Assembly (NCBI GenBank): GCA_944325025.1
Contig: CALUYN010000003.1
Location: forward strand, 32,202 to 96,201
DNA: 64,000 nucleotides
Reading direction: 5' to 3'
From: Candidatus Gastranaerophilales bacterium
Lineage (GTDB): Bacteria; Cyanobacteriota; Vampirovibrionia; Gastranaerophilales; Gastranaerophilaceae
The notes under the pieces are model-generated. The model saw only the letters and a program-made list of their open reading frames with translations. It did no database searches and was not told where the DNA came from. Below are positions 1-7,494 of the stretch, one piece after another. A program made the position numbers and the translations under genes. The stretch's first letter is position 1. Each line of letters starts with the position of its first letter.

Positions 1-2
1 TT

Positions 3-884
3 TATAAGAAAGTCCACCCTGATACTGCTATTGTTTATTTCACTCCTGATATTACATCTGATAATTTGGTGAGAATATATAAAACTCTTGGCAAGGATTT
101 GAAAGGTAATGTAGCTGTTAAGGTGCATTCAGGGGAACCCGGCGGACACAATTTTTTGCAGCCTGGTTTTATGAAAGCTCTTGTGCATTATGTGAACGGA
201 ACTATTGTTGAATGCAATACAGCTTACGAAGGGAGAAGAAATACAACAGAAGAACACAAAAAAGCTATTGCGGAACATGGCTTTGATAAAATAGCAAAAG
301 TTGATATTATGGATGAGGAAGGCCAAATGGAACTTCCTGTACCGAATGGTAAGCAAATTAAGGTTAACTATGTCGGATCACATCTGAAAAATTATAATTC
401 AATGCTTGTATTATCACATTTTAAAGGTCATCAGATGGGCGGATTTGGCGGAGCATTGAAAAATATGTCTATTGGTATCGCATCATCTTACGGTAAGGCT
501 TATATTCATGGGGCAGGAATACCTGAAAATATCTGGACTTGCGAGCAGGACAAATTCCTTGAATCAATGGCTGATGCAGATAAATCTGTTATGGATTATA
601 TGAATGGTAATATTACGTTCATAAATGTAATGAGCAGAATGTCAATTGACTGTGACTGCAACAACAATCCTGCCGAACCTGAAATCGCTGATATTGGCAT
701 TCTAGCATCAGATGATCCAGTGGCTCTTGATCAGGCTTGTGTTGATTTGGTTTACAGCTCAAAAGACCCTGGTAAAGCTTCTCTGATTAAAAGAATGGAA
801 GAAATGCACGGAATTCATACAGTTGAGGCTGCGGCAGATTTAGGAGTCGGTGTTAGAAAATATAAATTGATAGATATAAAATAA
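3..884 (+). CDS. DUF362 domain protein (5' end outside window)
   Basis: The frame is open to the left edge: codons from position 3 read YKKVHPDTAIVYFTPDIT before the first possible start (TTG at 66), so the gene begins upstream and 66 is not the true start. Family features seen are GEPGGHNFLQP, the motif VECNTAYEGRR, HFKGHQMGGFGGALKNMSIG and the C-terminal DDPVALDQACVDLVY. DUF362 proteins are often linked to iron-sulfur or ferredoxin-like functions, but no 4Fe-4S ferredoxin repeat is visible here; a CDC at about residue 198 (counted from 66) is the only Cys pair. Substrate unknown. It ends just before a strong hairpin terminator. Confidence 0.85.
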   Translation, partial: YKKVHPDTAIVYFTPDITSDNLVRIYKTLGKDLKGNVAVKVHSGEPGGHNFLQPGFMKALVHYVNGTIVECNTAYEGRRNTTEEHKKAIAEHGFDKIAKVDIMDEEGQMELPVPNGKQIKVNYVGSHLKNYNSMLVLSHFKGHQMGGFGGALKNMSIGIASSYGKAYIHGAGIPENIWTCEQDKFLESMADADKSVMDYMNGNITFINVMSRMSIDCDCNNNPAEPEIADIGILASDDPVALDQACVDLVYSSKDPGKASLIKRMEEMHGIHTVEAAADLGVGVRKYKLIDIK

Positions 885-890
885 AATTAA

Positions 891-918
891 AAATCCGCTT
901 ATAAAAAGCGGATTTTTT
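891..918. terminator. Rho-independent terminator between convergent genes
   Basis: Perfect stem AAATCCGCTT / AAGCGGATTT with a 4-8 nt loop followed by T residues. It serves the DUF362 gene on the plus strand and probably also the convergent hydrolase gene, whose stop is at 924. Confidence 0.85.
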
Positions 919-923
919 GTTCG

Positions 924-1796
924 TTAAACCATTACTCCTGTTGCAGCTTCCGTACACTCAAGTATCACCGAGGCATATTCATTATGTTTGTTGTAGAAAA
1001 TATGTGAAGCATCCGGCACTACAATTACCCTGTTGTTTTCAGGATTTTTTGTGTATGAGTTTATCTTTTTCATAAATCCTTCAGGATCGCCGGCTGCCAT
1101 ATTGTCTTTGCCGCCGATTACGAATGAACCGTTAATTTTTATTGATTCAAGAGAACTTGTTGTGCCATCCCCGCTGATTACAGGACAATTTTTGAGGTGA
1201 TATGCATTGTAGAAGTTCAAAACGGTTTCAGCGGACATTGGAGAAAAGCCGCCGAATACATAAGGTACAATTTCTTTGTTTCTGCCTTCAGCTGCAAATT
1301 GTTTCGCAGCTTCAAGACACTTATCAAGATCAGGCATAACCTTCCACCAGTAACCGAGATCTACCGGTGATGTTACTATAAAATAGTCTACAAAATTATC
1401 CGGGGTGTTCCCTAGATAGTCTATAATTTTATTGGATCCGAGCGAATGCCCCGCAAGAATAATTTTTTTAAACCCGAGATCTTTTGCGTATTTTACGTAA
1501 GATTCGACATCTTCATACACAAGGTTAAAATCGTCAAATACAACGCCTGTGTAAACCTGTTTATGATTTTTCAGGTCAGAGTATGCAATCATAGAAAATG
1601 CATCCATTGCATGACCTGCTATAAAGGCGATGTTATTTGCGCTTAACAAATCTCCGGCTGCGGGGAGTAAATCGTTTTGGAATACGTTGCTGCATATTCC
1701 GCTCATCATAATAACAACCGTGTCCATACTGTTATCACCCCACATTGCGCCTTTTAACTCTAACCCGCGCGGGGTGTTTACTCTGATTATTTCCAT
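924..1796 (-). CDS. Alpha/beta hydrolase family protein
   Basis: 290 aa. The nucleophile elbow GHSLGS places the catalytic serine near residue 118; an acidic candidate lies in GGKDN near 232 and the catalytic histidine in PDASHIFYN near 266, so the full triad order Ser-Asp-His is present. There is no signal peptide, so it is cytosolic. It resembles UPF0613/DUF1749-type hydrolases that act on small esters, but the substrate cannot be told. It is divergent from a LysR gene across a 176-bp spacer, which is the usual arrangement for a LysR-controlled target; control of this gene by that regulator is inference. Confidence 0.8.
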   Translation of the reverse strand: MEIIRVNTPRGLELKGAMWGDNSMDTVVIMMSGICSNVFQNDLLPAAGDLLSANNIAFIAGHAMDAFSMIAYSDLKNHKQVYTGVVFDDFNLVYEDVESYVKYAKDLGFKKIILAGHSLGSNKIIDYLGNTPDNFVDYFIVTSPVDLGYWWKVMPDLDKCLEAAKQFAAEGRNKEIVPYVFGGFSPMSAETVLNFYNAYHLKNCPVISGDGTTSSLESIKINGSFVIGGKDNMAAGDPEGFMKKINSYTKNPENNRVIVVPDASHIFYNKHNEYASVILECTEAATGVMV

Positions 1797-1936
1797 TTTA
1801 ATTTTTATCCTTTTTATTTATAGATTTTGAAAAAAAATATTTAGCTATTGTTTTAAATTAAGACTAAATCAACTATTTTTAATTATTTACGAATTTCTTA
1901 AAATAGCAAATACTTATATTACATAGTTAAAAATAC

Positions 1937-1966
1937 TTGACAGGCATAATATAAATATATTATTAT
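1937..1966 (+). promoter_or_regulatory. Promoter of the LysR gene, probably leaderless
   Basis: TTGACA (1937-1942), an 18-bp spacer and TATTAT (1961-1966). The ATG at 1973 lies where transcription would start, and no Shine-Dalgarno sequence precedes it, so the mRNA is predicted to be leaderless or nearly so. Confidence 0.5.
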
Positions 1967-1972
1967 CTGTTT

Positions 1973-2869
1973 ATGGAGTTCAGAGTATTAAGATACTTTT
2001 TAACTGTCGCAAGAGAAGCAAGTATTACTGGTGCTGCTAATTCTCTACATTTAACTCAGCCTACATTGTCAAGACAACTTCAGGATTTGGAGAAAGAACT
2101 CGGGCAAAAACTGTTAATCAGAGGAAAATCAAAAATTACCCTTACGCCCGAGGGAATGATGCTTAAAAAAAGAGCAGAAGAAATTGTTGATATGGTTGAA
2201 AAGACCGAAGCTGAATTCAAATCAATTAATGAAATTATTGGCGGCGATATTTATATAGGTTGCGGTGAAACAGAAACAATGAAGTATATTGCTGAGGTGA
2301 TGAAAGAACTGCAAGATGAATATCCGGAAATAAAGTTTCACATATTCAGCGGGAACGCGGAAGATGTAACAGAAAAACTTGACAAAGGGCTTTTGGATTT
2401 TGGCATATTAATTCAGCCGATTGACCTATCAAAATACGATAATATAACATTGCCTAAGAAAGATGTCTGGGGTGTTGTTATGCGTAAAGACAGCCCTTTA
2501 GCCGCAAAAGATGTTGTAAGGCTTGAAGATATCGTCAAAAGACCGATTATTGCATCACGCCAGATGTCAAGAAAATATTCTGCAGACAGTGGCTTTTTAG
2601 ACTGGTTTGGAGATTTTTTTGAGCAGCTTAATATCGTAGCTACATATAATCTTGTGTATAATGCAGCAATTATGGTTGAAGCAGGTATAGGATACGCTGT
2701 TACGCTTGATAAACTTGTTAATACGATGAATAATACTAATATTTGTTTCAGGCCGCTCAGCCCCAAACTTGAGTCAGGGCTTGATATAGTGTGGAAAAAA
2801 AATCAGGTGTTTTCTCCGGCTGCAAAACTATTTTTAGAAAAAATTCATAAGAAATTTGATGTTAATTAA
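1973..2869 (+). CDS. LysR-family transcriptional regulator
   Basis: 298 aa, the usual length of the family. The N-terminal winged HTH occupies residues 1-60 (FLTVAREASITGAANSLHLTQPTLSRQLQDLE is the classic signature region) and a periplasmic-binding-like effector domain follows from about 90. The motif VWKKNQVFSPAAKLFLEKI at the end is typical. The divergent hydrolase at 924-1796 is the likely target, and the flavoprotein downstream is convergent. Effector unknown. Confidence 0.92.
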   Translation: MEFRVLRYFLTVAREASITGAANSLHLTQPTLSRQLQDLEKELGQKLLIRGKSKITLTPEGMMLKKRAEEIVDMVEKTEAEFKSINEIIGGDIYIGCGETETMKYIAEVMKELQDEYPEIKFHIFSGNAEDVTEKLDKGLLDFGILIQPIDLSKYDNITLPKKDVWGVVMRKDSPLAAKDVVRLEDIVKRPIIASRQMSRKYSADSGFLDWFGDFFEQLNIVATYNLVYNAAIMVEAGIGYAVTLDKLVNTMNNTNICFRPLSPKLESGLDIVWKKNQVFSPAAKLFLEKIHKKFDVN

Positions 2870-2876
2870 TTTTAAC

Positions 2877-3416
2877 CTATATATTTTTACCTAAATTGTA
2901 AGCATCCTGTAGTGATTTAGGCTGCGAATTTACTTCATCTGGTTCATTTACTGTCGCGCAAGCATATCCACTAAATTTTACACCGCTAAAACAGTCAATC
3001 CAACCCTGTACACCATTGATAACTCTTTTTACAGCTTCTTCTCCTGTATCTGCGGATGCTGTTATAAGGTAGACTTCTTTGAATTTGTAGTCGCTAGCAA
3101 ATAAAGGATTAGCCCTGTCAATCATTGTTTTCATCTGACCGCTCATCTCATAATAATAAACAGGAGTTGCCCATACTACAACATCAGCGTTTTTAATTTT
3201 TTCAGTAATTTCATTAGCATCGTCATTGATTACACAGTGTCCGAGTTTCTGACATGCAAGGCAGCCTTTGCAAAATTGAATATTTTTGTCTTTTAATGTG
3301 ACAAATTCTACATTGTGTCCGGCATCTTTTGCGCCTTTTTCAACTTCTTTTGCCATAATTTCCGAGTTACTGTTATTTCTAAAGCTTGTTGAGATGATTA
3401 ATACATTTTTTGCCAT
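2877..3416 (-). CDS. NAD(P)H-dependent FMN reductase / iron-sulfur flavoprotein family
   Basis: I chose the ATG at 3416 (MAKNVLIISTSFRNNSNSEI), which has AGAGGG seven bases upstream; an in-frame start at 3449 adds 11 residues without support. 179 aa flavodoxin-like fold: phosphate-binding STSFRNNSNS at residues 9-18 and WATPVYYYEMSGQMKTMIDR for FMN. The cysteines in FCKGCLACQKLGHC are spaced C-x2-C-x2-C-x5-C, as in archaeal/clostridial iron-sulfur flavoproteins, so a [4Fe-4S] cluster next to FMN is likely. Probable role is electron transfer or quinone/nitro reduction in the cytosol, in keeping with the other redox genes around it. Confidence 0.85.
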   Translation of the reverse strand: MAKNVLIISTSFRNNSNSEIMAKEVEKGAKDAGHNVEFVTLKDKNIQFCKGCLACQKLGHCVINDDANEITEKIKNADVVVWATPVYYYEMSGQMKTMIDRANPLFASDYKFKEVYLITASADTGEEAVKRVINGVQGWIDCFSGVKFSGYACATVNEPDEVNSQPKSLQDAYNLGKNI

Positions 3417-3535
3417 TTTTAAAACCCTCTTATAATAAATTTTCCACAATGCAAGTTTATCAGATTTAAAAAAAATGACAAATACTTATTTTGAATAACA
3501 AACTATAAAAAATAAGTATAAATTATTGACCTAAA

Positions 3536-3545
3536 GGGGGGGGGG
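3536..3545 (+). repeat. 10-G homopolymer at an SDR gene breakpoint
   Basis: Ten consecutive G residues in otherwise AT-rich DNA. SDR-like coding sequence begins directly to the right of the tract; the sequence to the left is not SDR. See findings. Confidence 0.95.
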
Positions 3546-3950
3546 CTGGAACTGTATGAAATATGAATTATACAAATGCTAAAACAAGAAGAAAAAGGCT
3601 GCATTGTAAATACATCTTCTCAAGGCGGAATAACAGGTTTTCCGGGACAAGCAGCATATATTGCCTGCAAACACGCTATTATTGGTTTAACAAGAACCGC
3701 ATCAATTGATTACGCAGCGCAAGGTATCAGAATTAATGCAGTACTTCCAGGGGTAATACTTACTCCTATGGCAAAAGATATTATCAAAAGAAATCCTGCA
3801 ATGGAAGAAGCTATGGTGAGAGATATTCCAAAAGGCAGGCTCGGTGAACCTTACGAAATTGCACATGCTGTTATGTGGCTGTGTTCTCCGTATGCAACAT
3901 TTGTTGACGGTGCGGCGATTTCAGTAGACGGCGGATTTACCATACATTAA
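3546..3950 (+). pseudogene. Short-chain dehydrogenase/reductase, 5'-truncated
   Basis: The 124 aa from ATG 3576 are the C-terminal half of an SDR: NTSSQGGITGFPGQAAYIACKHA carries the catalytic Ser and YxxxK, followed by GIRINAVLPGVILTPM and DGAAISVDGGFTIH. The Rossmann nucleotide-binding half (TGxxxGIG) is missing. In another frame the bases between the G tract and 3576 read WNCMKYELY, which is where a family member would continue into QMLKQ; a one-base loss in TACAAATG breaks that frame. So the remnant is both truncated at the G tract and frameshifted. No function expected. Confidence 0.7.
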
Positions 3951-3971
3951 TAAATATATAACAAAAAGTCG

Positions 3972-3991
3972 GTTGGGCATACTTGCCCAAC
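3972..3991. repeat. Short palindrome GTTGGGCA/TGCCCAAC
   Basis: Eight-base perfect arms with a 4-nt loop, not followed by a T tract. A related hairpin (TTGGGCT/AGCCCAA) occurs at 26113-26129, so this is likely a dispersed intergenic palindrome rather than a gene-specific signal. Confidence 0.6.
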
Positions 3992-4013
3992 AAATGTAAA
4001 AGAAGGTGAAAAT

Positions 4014-4052
4014 AAAAACTAAACGGCTTAAGAAATGGGCCGTTTAGTTTTT
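4014..4052. terminator. Terminator hairpin, both directions
   Basis: Fourteen-base perfect arms AAAAACTAAACGGC / GCCGTTTAGTTTTT around an 11-nt loop, with A/T flanks that make it work both ways. It overlaps the stop codon of the nitroreductase remnant. Confidence 0.85.
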
Positions 4053-4245
4053 ACCATTTGCATTGCAGAACCTTTTCCTTATCTTTTTTATCCTGTATTA
4101 TAACAAATTCCCAATTTCTTAAATGGTCATGTGTAGGTGCTTGCAGCCCGGCATCTATAATTTTTTCCAGAACATTTTCAGGAATTTGTTTATCTTTAAA
4201 ATCTCTGATTATTCGTCTATTGTATATTGCTTCATATAAGTCCAT
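4051..4245 (-). pseudogene. Nitroreductase, C-terminally truncated
   Basis: 64 aa starting MDLYEAIYNRRIIRDFKDK, a clear nitroreductase N-terminus with the FMN-binding RRIIRDF segment and APTHDHLRNWEF. Family members run 170-250 aa; here the frame stops at residue 64 inside a terminator stem, so dimerisation and most of the FMN pocket are lost. It keeps a good ribosome site (AGGAG before 4245) and follows the MerR gene by 10 bp in the same operon. It may be translated but is unlikely to be an active enzyme. Confidence 0.7.
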
Positions 4246-4255
4246 GTCCTTGCTC

Positions 4256-4675
4256 CTATAAATTAATTTTTTCTTCTATTGTAATATTATTTATCGGATT
4301 CCAACTGTCTTTGAGGTTATTTTCCATAATATTTTTGTAAAAAGCCTCTTTGTATTCCAAAAGTGATATTTGTTCGGTAAGTTCTTTAATATGTTCCTTT
4401 GTTTTTTCTTTAGTTTTTTGGATAATAGAATAACGTTCAGGAACCGTGGAATCTCCAATTAAACACAAATCTATATATCTTTTTATTTCTTTATTTTCCA
4501 CCCCCGCAACACGCAGACATTTAACTATTTTTACCCATTCTAAATCATGATCGTCAAATAATCTGATATTTGTTTCACTACGTTTAATGAATGGAAAAAA
4601 TCCGCTCTTTGCCCAAAATCTTATAGTATGCTCGGATATATTCATTTTGTCAGCAACTTCTTTAACAGTATACAT
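4256..4675 (-). CDS. MerR-family transcriptional regulator
   Basis: 139 aa. Residues 1-70 form the MerR winged HTH (YTVKEVADKMNISEHTIRFW, then RLFDDHDLEWVKIVKCLRVAG), residues 80-120 a coiled-coil dimer helix with repeated KTKEKTKEHIKEL. No Cys cluster, so it is not a metal sensor of the classical type; it is closest to the AdhR/YyaN group that responds to electrophiles. It is divergent from the CMD gene, whose promoter has an over-long spacer with a dyad as expected for a MerR target. Confidence 0.88.
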   Translation of the reverse strand: MYTVKEVADKMNISEHTIRFWAKSGFFPFIKRSETNIRLFDDHDLEWVKIVKCLRVAGVENKEIKRYIDLCLIGDSTVPERYSIIQKTKEKTKEHIKELTEQISLLEYKEAFYKNIMENNLKDSWNPINNITIEEKINL

Positions 4676-4712
4676 AAGATTACCTCCTAAATATATGCTA
4701 ACATAAAAACTC

Positions 4713-4742
4713 TTGACTGAGAGTAACTCTAATTTTTATAAT
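4713..4742 (+). promoter_or_regulatory. MerR-type promoter with operator dyad
   Basis: TTGACT (4713-4718), an 18-bp spacer, TATAAT (4737-4742). Inside the spacer the odd palindrome AGAGT-A-ACTCT (4720-4730) sits where MerR proteins bind and twist the DNA. It closely resembles the CTTGACTT-AGAGTTAACTC operators described for AdhR-like regulators. Confidence 0.7.
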
Positions 4743-4781
4743 TAAAATTGTAAAACATGAAAAAAGGAGAATATTGCAAAG

Positions 4782-5630
4782 ATGTTTAGAAAAATATTTA
4801 CAATTAGTTTAGCTATAATGTTTATGCAATCAAATTTTGTGTTTGCAAGTGTAATAAATAAAAAGGAGCAAAATATGACAAGAACAGATATTTGTAAAGA
4901 AAATTACAGAGATTTATTTAATGGAGAAGCTTTAAGTCCTAGCGGCGATGATCCAGAAATGATGGCAATTTTGCAGAAATATATTTTTGGCGAAGTATTT
5001 ACTGTAGGCGAACTTGATATGAAAACAAGAGAAATGATAACAGTGACATCTCTAGCTGTTCAGCAAACACTGCCGCAGTTAAAAGCTCATATAAATGCTG
5101 CATTAAATGTTGGAGTTACTCCTATTGAATTAAGAGAGGCTATTTATCAATGCGCACCGTTTATAGGATTTCCGAAAACCCTAAATGCTCTTGGGGTTTT
5201 GAATGAGGTCTTTAAAGAAAGAGGTATTAAGACTCCTTTAAAATCTACGGCGACTACTGATGAAAGTAATCGTTTTGAAAAAGGGCTTGCAATTCAAAAG
5301 CCGCTTTACGGAGATGAAATACAAGAATCAATGAAGGGTTTGCCGGAAAATATGGGGCAAGATGTTTCGACATTTTTGACAGAAGTTTGTTTTGGGGATT
5401 TTTATACAAGAGAAGGTATTGATATAAAAACAAGGGAACTGTTGGTAATAAGTATTCTTGTTACAACAGGCAATACTTCTGTTTTAACAAGCCATATAAA
5501 GGGTAATTTGAAACTTGGTAGCTCAAAAGAAACTATAACGGCTGCAATAATCCAATGCCTGCCTTATGTAGGATTTCCCAATACTTTAGCTTCTCTTAGA
5601 ACACTGAAAGATGTTATTAATGAAAAATAA
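4782..5630 (+). CDS. Tandem carboxymuconolactone decarboxylase domain protein with signal peptide
   Basis: 282 aa. Residues 1-23 look like a Sec signal peptide (FRKIFTISLAIMFMQSNFVFAS). Two CMD/AhpD-like all-helical domains follow (about 55-145 and 180-280), each with KTRE...TSLAV or SILVTT, H-I-N-AAL or HIKGNL, and IYQCAPFIGFP or IIQCLPYVGFP. The cysteine is single in each, so this is not the CxxC thiol reductase form. A second start, ATG at 4875, has a strong AGGAG at 4864-4868 and would give the same protein without signal peptide. Such proteins commonly lie under MerR control in redox clusters, as here. Confidence 0.85.
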   Translation: MFRKIFTISLAIMFMQSNFVFASVINKKEQNMTRTDICKENYRDLFNGEALSPSGDDPEMMAILQKYIFGEVFTVGELDMKTREMITVTSLAVQQTLPQLKAHINAALNVGVTPIELREAIYQCAPFIGFPKTLNALGVLNEVFKERGIKTPLKSTATTDESNRFEKGLAIQKPLYGDEIQESMKGLPENMGQDVSTFLTEVCFGDFYTREGIDIKTRELLVISILVTTGNTSVLTSHIKGNLKLGSSKETITAAIIQCLPYVGFPNTLASLRTLKDVINEK

Positions 5631-5673
5631 CAGTAATTAATAAATGTATTCAGATTTTAAATGAAAATAATAA

Positions 5674-5805
5674 ATAGAAGAAGCAATTGCAGATTCACAA
5701 AGAGATCAAGCCGCAAACAGATTAGGCCGGGAAAGAAGACGTAAATACCCGTATTGTGATTGTTCAATACTTATGCATGATTTGTTGCCAGATTATAAAA
5801 AATAA
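5674..5805 (+). pseudogene. Possible 3' remnant of an unknown gene
   Basis: A 43-codon frame without a start reads ...SQRDQAANRLGRERRRK and YPYCDCSILMHDLLPDYKK before TAA. The composition (Arg/Cys-rich, balanced) looks coding rather than intergenic, but a stop lies immediately upstream and no ATG precedes it. I do not recognise the family. The rest of 5631-5814 shows nothing. Confidence 0.3.
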
Positions 5806-5814
5806 TAATAATTT

Positions 5815-6090
5815 CTATAATAACGGATGAGAAATATAAAGAACAAAATAGACAATAAATATCAAAATGCATGTAGATATTATATAAATATTTGTTCGTA
5901 TAAAAACCGGCAGCCACAGGCTTATTAATGTTAGTATTGATAAAATTCTAAACAATATGGTATCATTAATCATAAAATATTCAGCATCAGATATTATTGA
6001 AGTAATAATTAAAGTGAAAAATGTTGAAAATATTATATTAATGACTTTAAAAATAATATTCATATTTGTATTATAAAATATATTCAACAT
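5815..6090 (-). CDS. Small hydrophobic membrane protein, unknown
   Basis: 91 aa with three hydrophobic stretches (about residues 12-33, 44-62, 68-88) and few charges. No recognised family. The start is unsure: GGAG lies 18 bases before the ATG, too far for a normal site. Extremely Ile/Phe-rich, so it could also be an AT-rich chance frame. Confidence 0.4.
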   Translation of the reverse strand: MLNIFYNTNMNIIFKVINIIFSTFFTLIITSIISDAEYFMINDTILFRILSILTLISLWLPVFIRTNIYIISTCILIFIVYFVLYISHPLL

Positions 6091-6140
6091 AATATCTTAA
6101 TAATATCTCCGTTTTGGATTTCTATCTGTATTACAAATTT

Positions 6141-6172
6141 AAAGTCCGATAACCAAACAGTTATCGGACTTT
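6141..6172 (-). terminator. Terminator of the tRNA-Ser gene
   Basis: Thirteen-base perfect arms AAAGTCCGATAAC / GTTATCGGACTTT with a 6-nt loop, directly downstream of the minus-strand tRNA. Confidence 0.8.
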
Positions 6173-6178
6173 AAATTC

Positions 6179-6266
6179 GGAGTAGCAGGGATTTGAACCC
6201 TGGATGCAGGTTGCCCCACATAACACCTTAGCAGGGTGCCGCCTTCAGCCACTCGGCCACTACTCC
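6179..6266 (-). tRNA. tRNA-Ser (anticodon GCT)
   Basis: 88-nt class II tRNA read on the minus strand: acceptor GGAGTAG/CTACTCC, D arm GGCCGAGTGGCTGAAGGC, anticodon stem CACC/GGTG around loop CTGCTAA giving GCT, a long variable arm and T arm with GGTTCAAATCC. The CCA end is not encoded. The acceptor and T arms pair fully, so it should be functional; it reads AGC/AGU serine codons. Confidence 0.96.
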
Positions 6267-6396
6267 AAAGCAGCATGTTTCATGCGGTTAATTTTATAAT
6301 ATCATAAATATTTTTTTTCGTAAATCCTTTTATTATGATTTTACTTGACCACATGCTCTTTGTACTGTAAAATGTGAGTAAACGAAAGGTATTCAA

Positions 6397-6912
6397 ATGA
6401 TTGAAATGAAAGTTATGGGGATTGCTCTTGATACAAGAACAGGCTCCCCGATTGTAGTTTTACATGATAAAGAAAACAGAAAAGCGCTTCCTATCTGGAT
6501 TGGATCTGCTGAAGCAAGCGCAATTATTAGAAAAATTGAAAATTTGTCTGTAGCCCGTCCGATGACACATGATTTGATTATTAATATTATTGAAAAAACA
6601 GGCTACAAGCTTGACAGAATTGAAATAAATGATGTTGAAAAAGATACTTATTATGCAACTTTATTTTTAACAAATGATGAAGGAAATACTCTGGAAATTG
6701 ATTCCAGACCTTCTGATGCCATAGCTGTTGCAATAAGAGTAGATGCGCCGATTTTCGTTACTGCAAACGTTATTTCAAACGGTTCAGTATCAACGGATTC
6801 GGCTAAGGATGAGGAAGAAGCTCAGGAATTTAAAAAGTTTGTCCAGAGTATCAAACCTTCTGACTTTGCTAAATTGATGAAAGATAATGAGCACCATGAA
6901 AGCGATCAATAA
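6397..6912 (+). CDS. Bifunctional nuclease family protein (DUF151)
   Basis: 171 aa. The BFN domain covers residues 1-135: MKVMGIALDTRTGSPIVVL, LPIWIGSAEASAI and SRPSDAIAVAIR are the family's fixed elements. Plant and thermophile members have mixed RNase/DNase activity; in most bacteria the role is unknown. The last 30 residues are acidic and loose. Sequence upstream has an AAAGG ribosome site. Monocistronic by spacing. Confidence 0.85.
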   Translation: MIEMKVMGIALDTRTGSPIVVLHDKENRKALPIWIGSAEASAIIRKIENLSVARPMTHDLIINIIEKTGYKLDRIEINDVEKDTYYATLFLTNDEGNTLEIDSRPSDAIAVAIRVDAPIFVTANVISNGSVSTDSAKDEEEAQEFKKFVQSIKPSDFAKLMKDNEHHESDQ

Positions 6913-6990
6913 ATTGTTAAAATTGTAACAATAATTTTGGAATTTGAAATCGCGTTATAAATTTATTTTTATTTTATATGAGATTATATT

Positions 6991-7197
6991 ATGAACGGAA
7001 TTGATGCAATACAACCAAATAATATTTTCAGAGTGAATGCCGTTAACCTTTTTGAAAACGGCAGACAAAACAGAGGTGTTCAAAATAATTTTGATACCGG
7101 ACTTTTTGCCCGGCAAGATAATAATGAGTATAATTTAAATCATCCGCGTGTTATTGGAAGTGAAACTCAGGCAAGGCATTTGGATTTACTGGCTTAA
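6991..7197 (+). CDS. Small unknown protein, NLNHP motif
   Basis: 68 aa, polar, Asn/Gln-rich (MNGIDAIQPNNIFRVNAVN...), no signal peptide or membrane segment. The segment EYNLNHPRVIGSE matches HFNLNHPKTADDE in the next gene, so the two are diverged tandem copies of a lineage-specific family. No function known. No clear Shine-Dalgarno site precedes it. Confidence 0.6.
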   Translation: MNGIDAIQPNNIFRVNAVNLFENGRQNRGVQNNFDTGLFARQDNNEYNLNHPRVIGSETQARHLDLLA

Positions 7198-7281
7198 TAT
7201 TTCTTAATATTTTAGCATTTTCAGGCAATTTTTCCAAAATGAAATACTTTATTTAAATATAAGGGAAAAATTGGAGGAATT

Positions 7282-7494
7282 ATGTCCGGAGCAGTTCATT
7301 TTAATCCGAATGTAAGCGGGATAAATACAAGATATAACTTTGAGATGCCGCAAGCTACAAGAAAATTTGTAAGCAATGCGGTTAATCAGGGTCATTTCAA
7401 TCTTAATCATCCTAAAACAGCTGATGATGAAGGACTCCGTATGTTGGGCGCTTCAGCTTCTGCGGTTGGAAATCGATTAGATATCCAATGCTAG
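7282..7494 (+). CDS. Small unknown protein, NLNHP motif, paralog of the upstream gene
   Basis: 70 aa with a good ribosome site (TTGGAGGAATT before the ATG). It shares the NLNHP core with the 68-aa neighbour but differs elsewhere (N-terminal MSGAVHFNPNVSGINTRYNF, C-terminal ASASAVGNRLDIQC). Soluble and polar. Its stop overlaps the stop of a convergent 52-aa gene by four bases. Confidence 0.65.
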   Translation: MSGAVHFNPNVSGINTRYNFEMPQATRKFVSNAVNQGHFNLNHPKTADDEGLRMLGASASAVGNRLDIQC

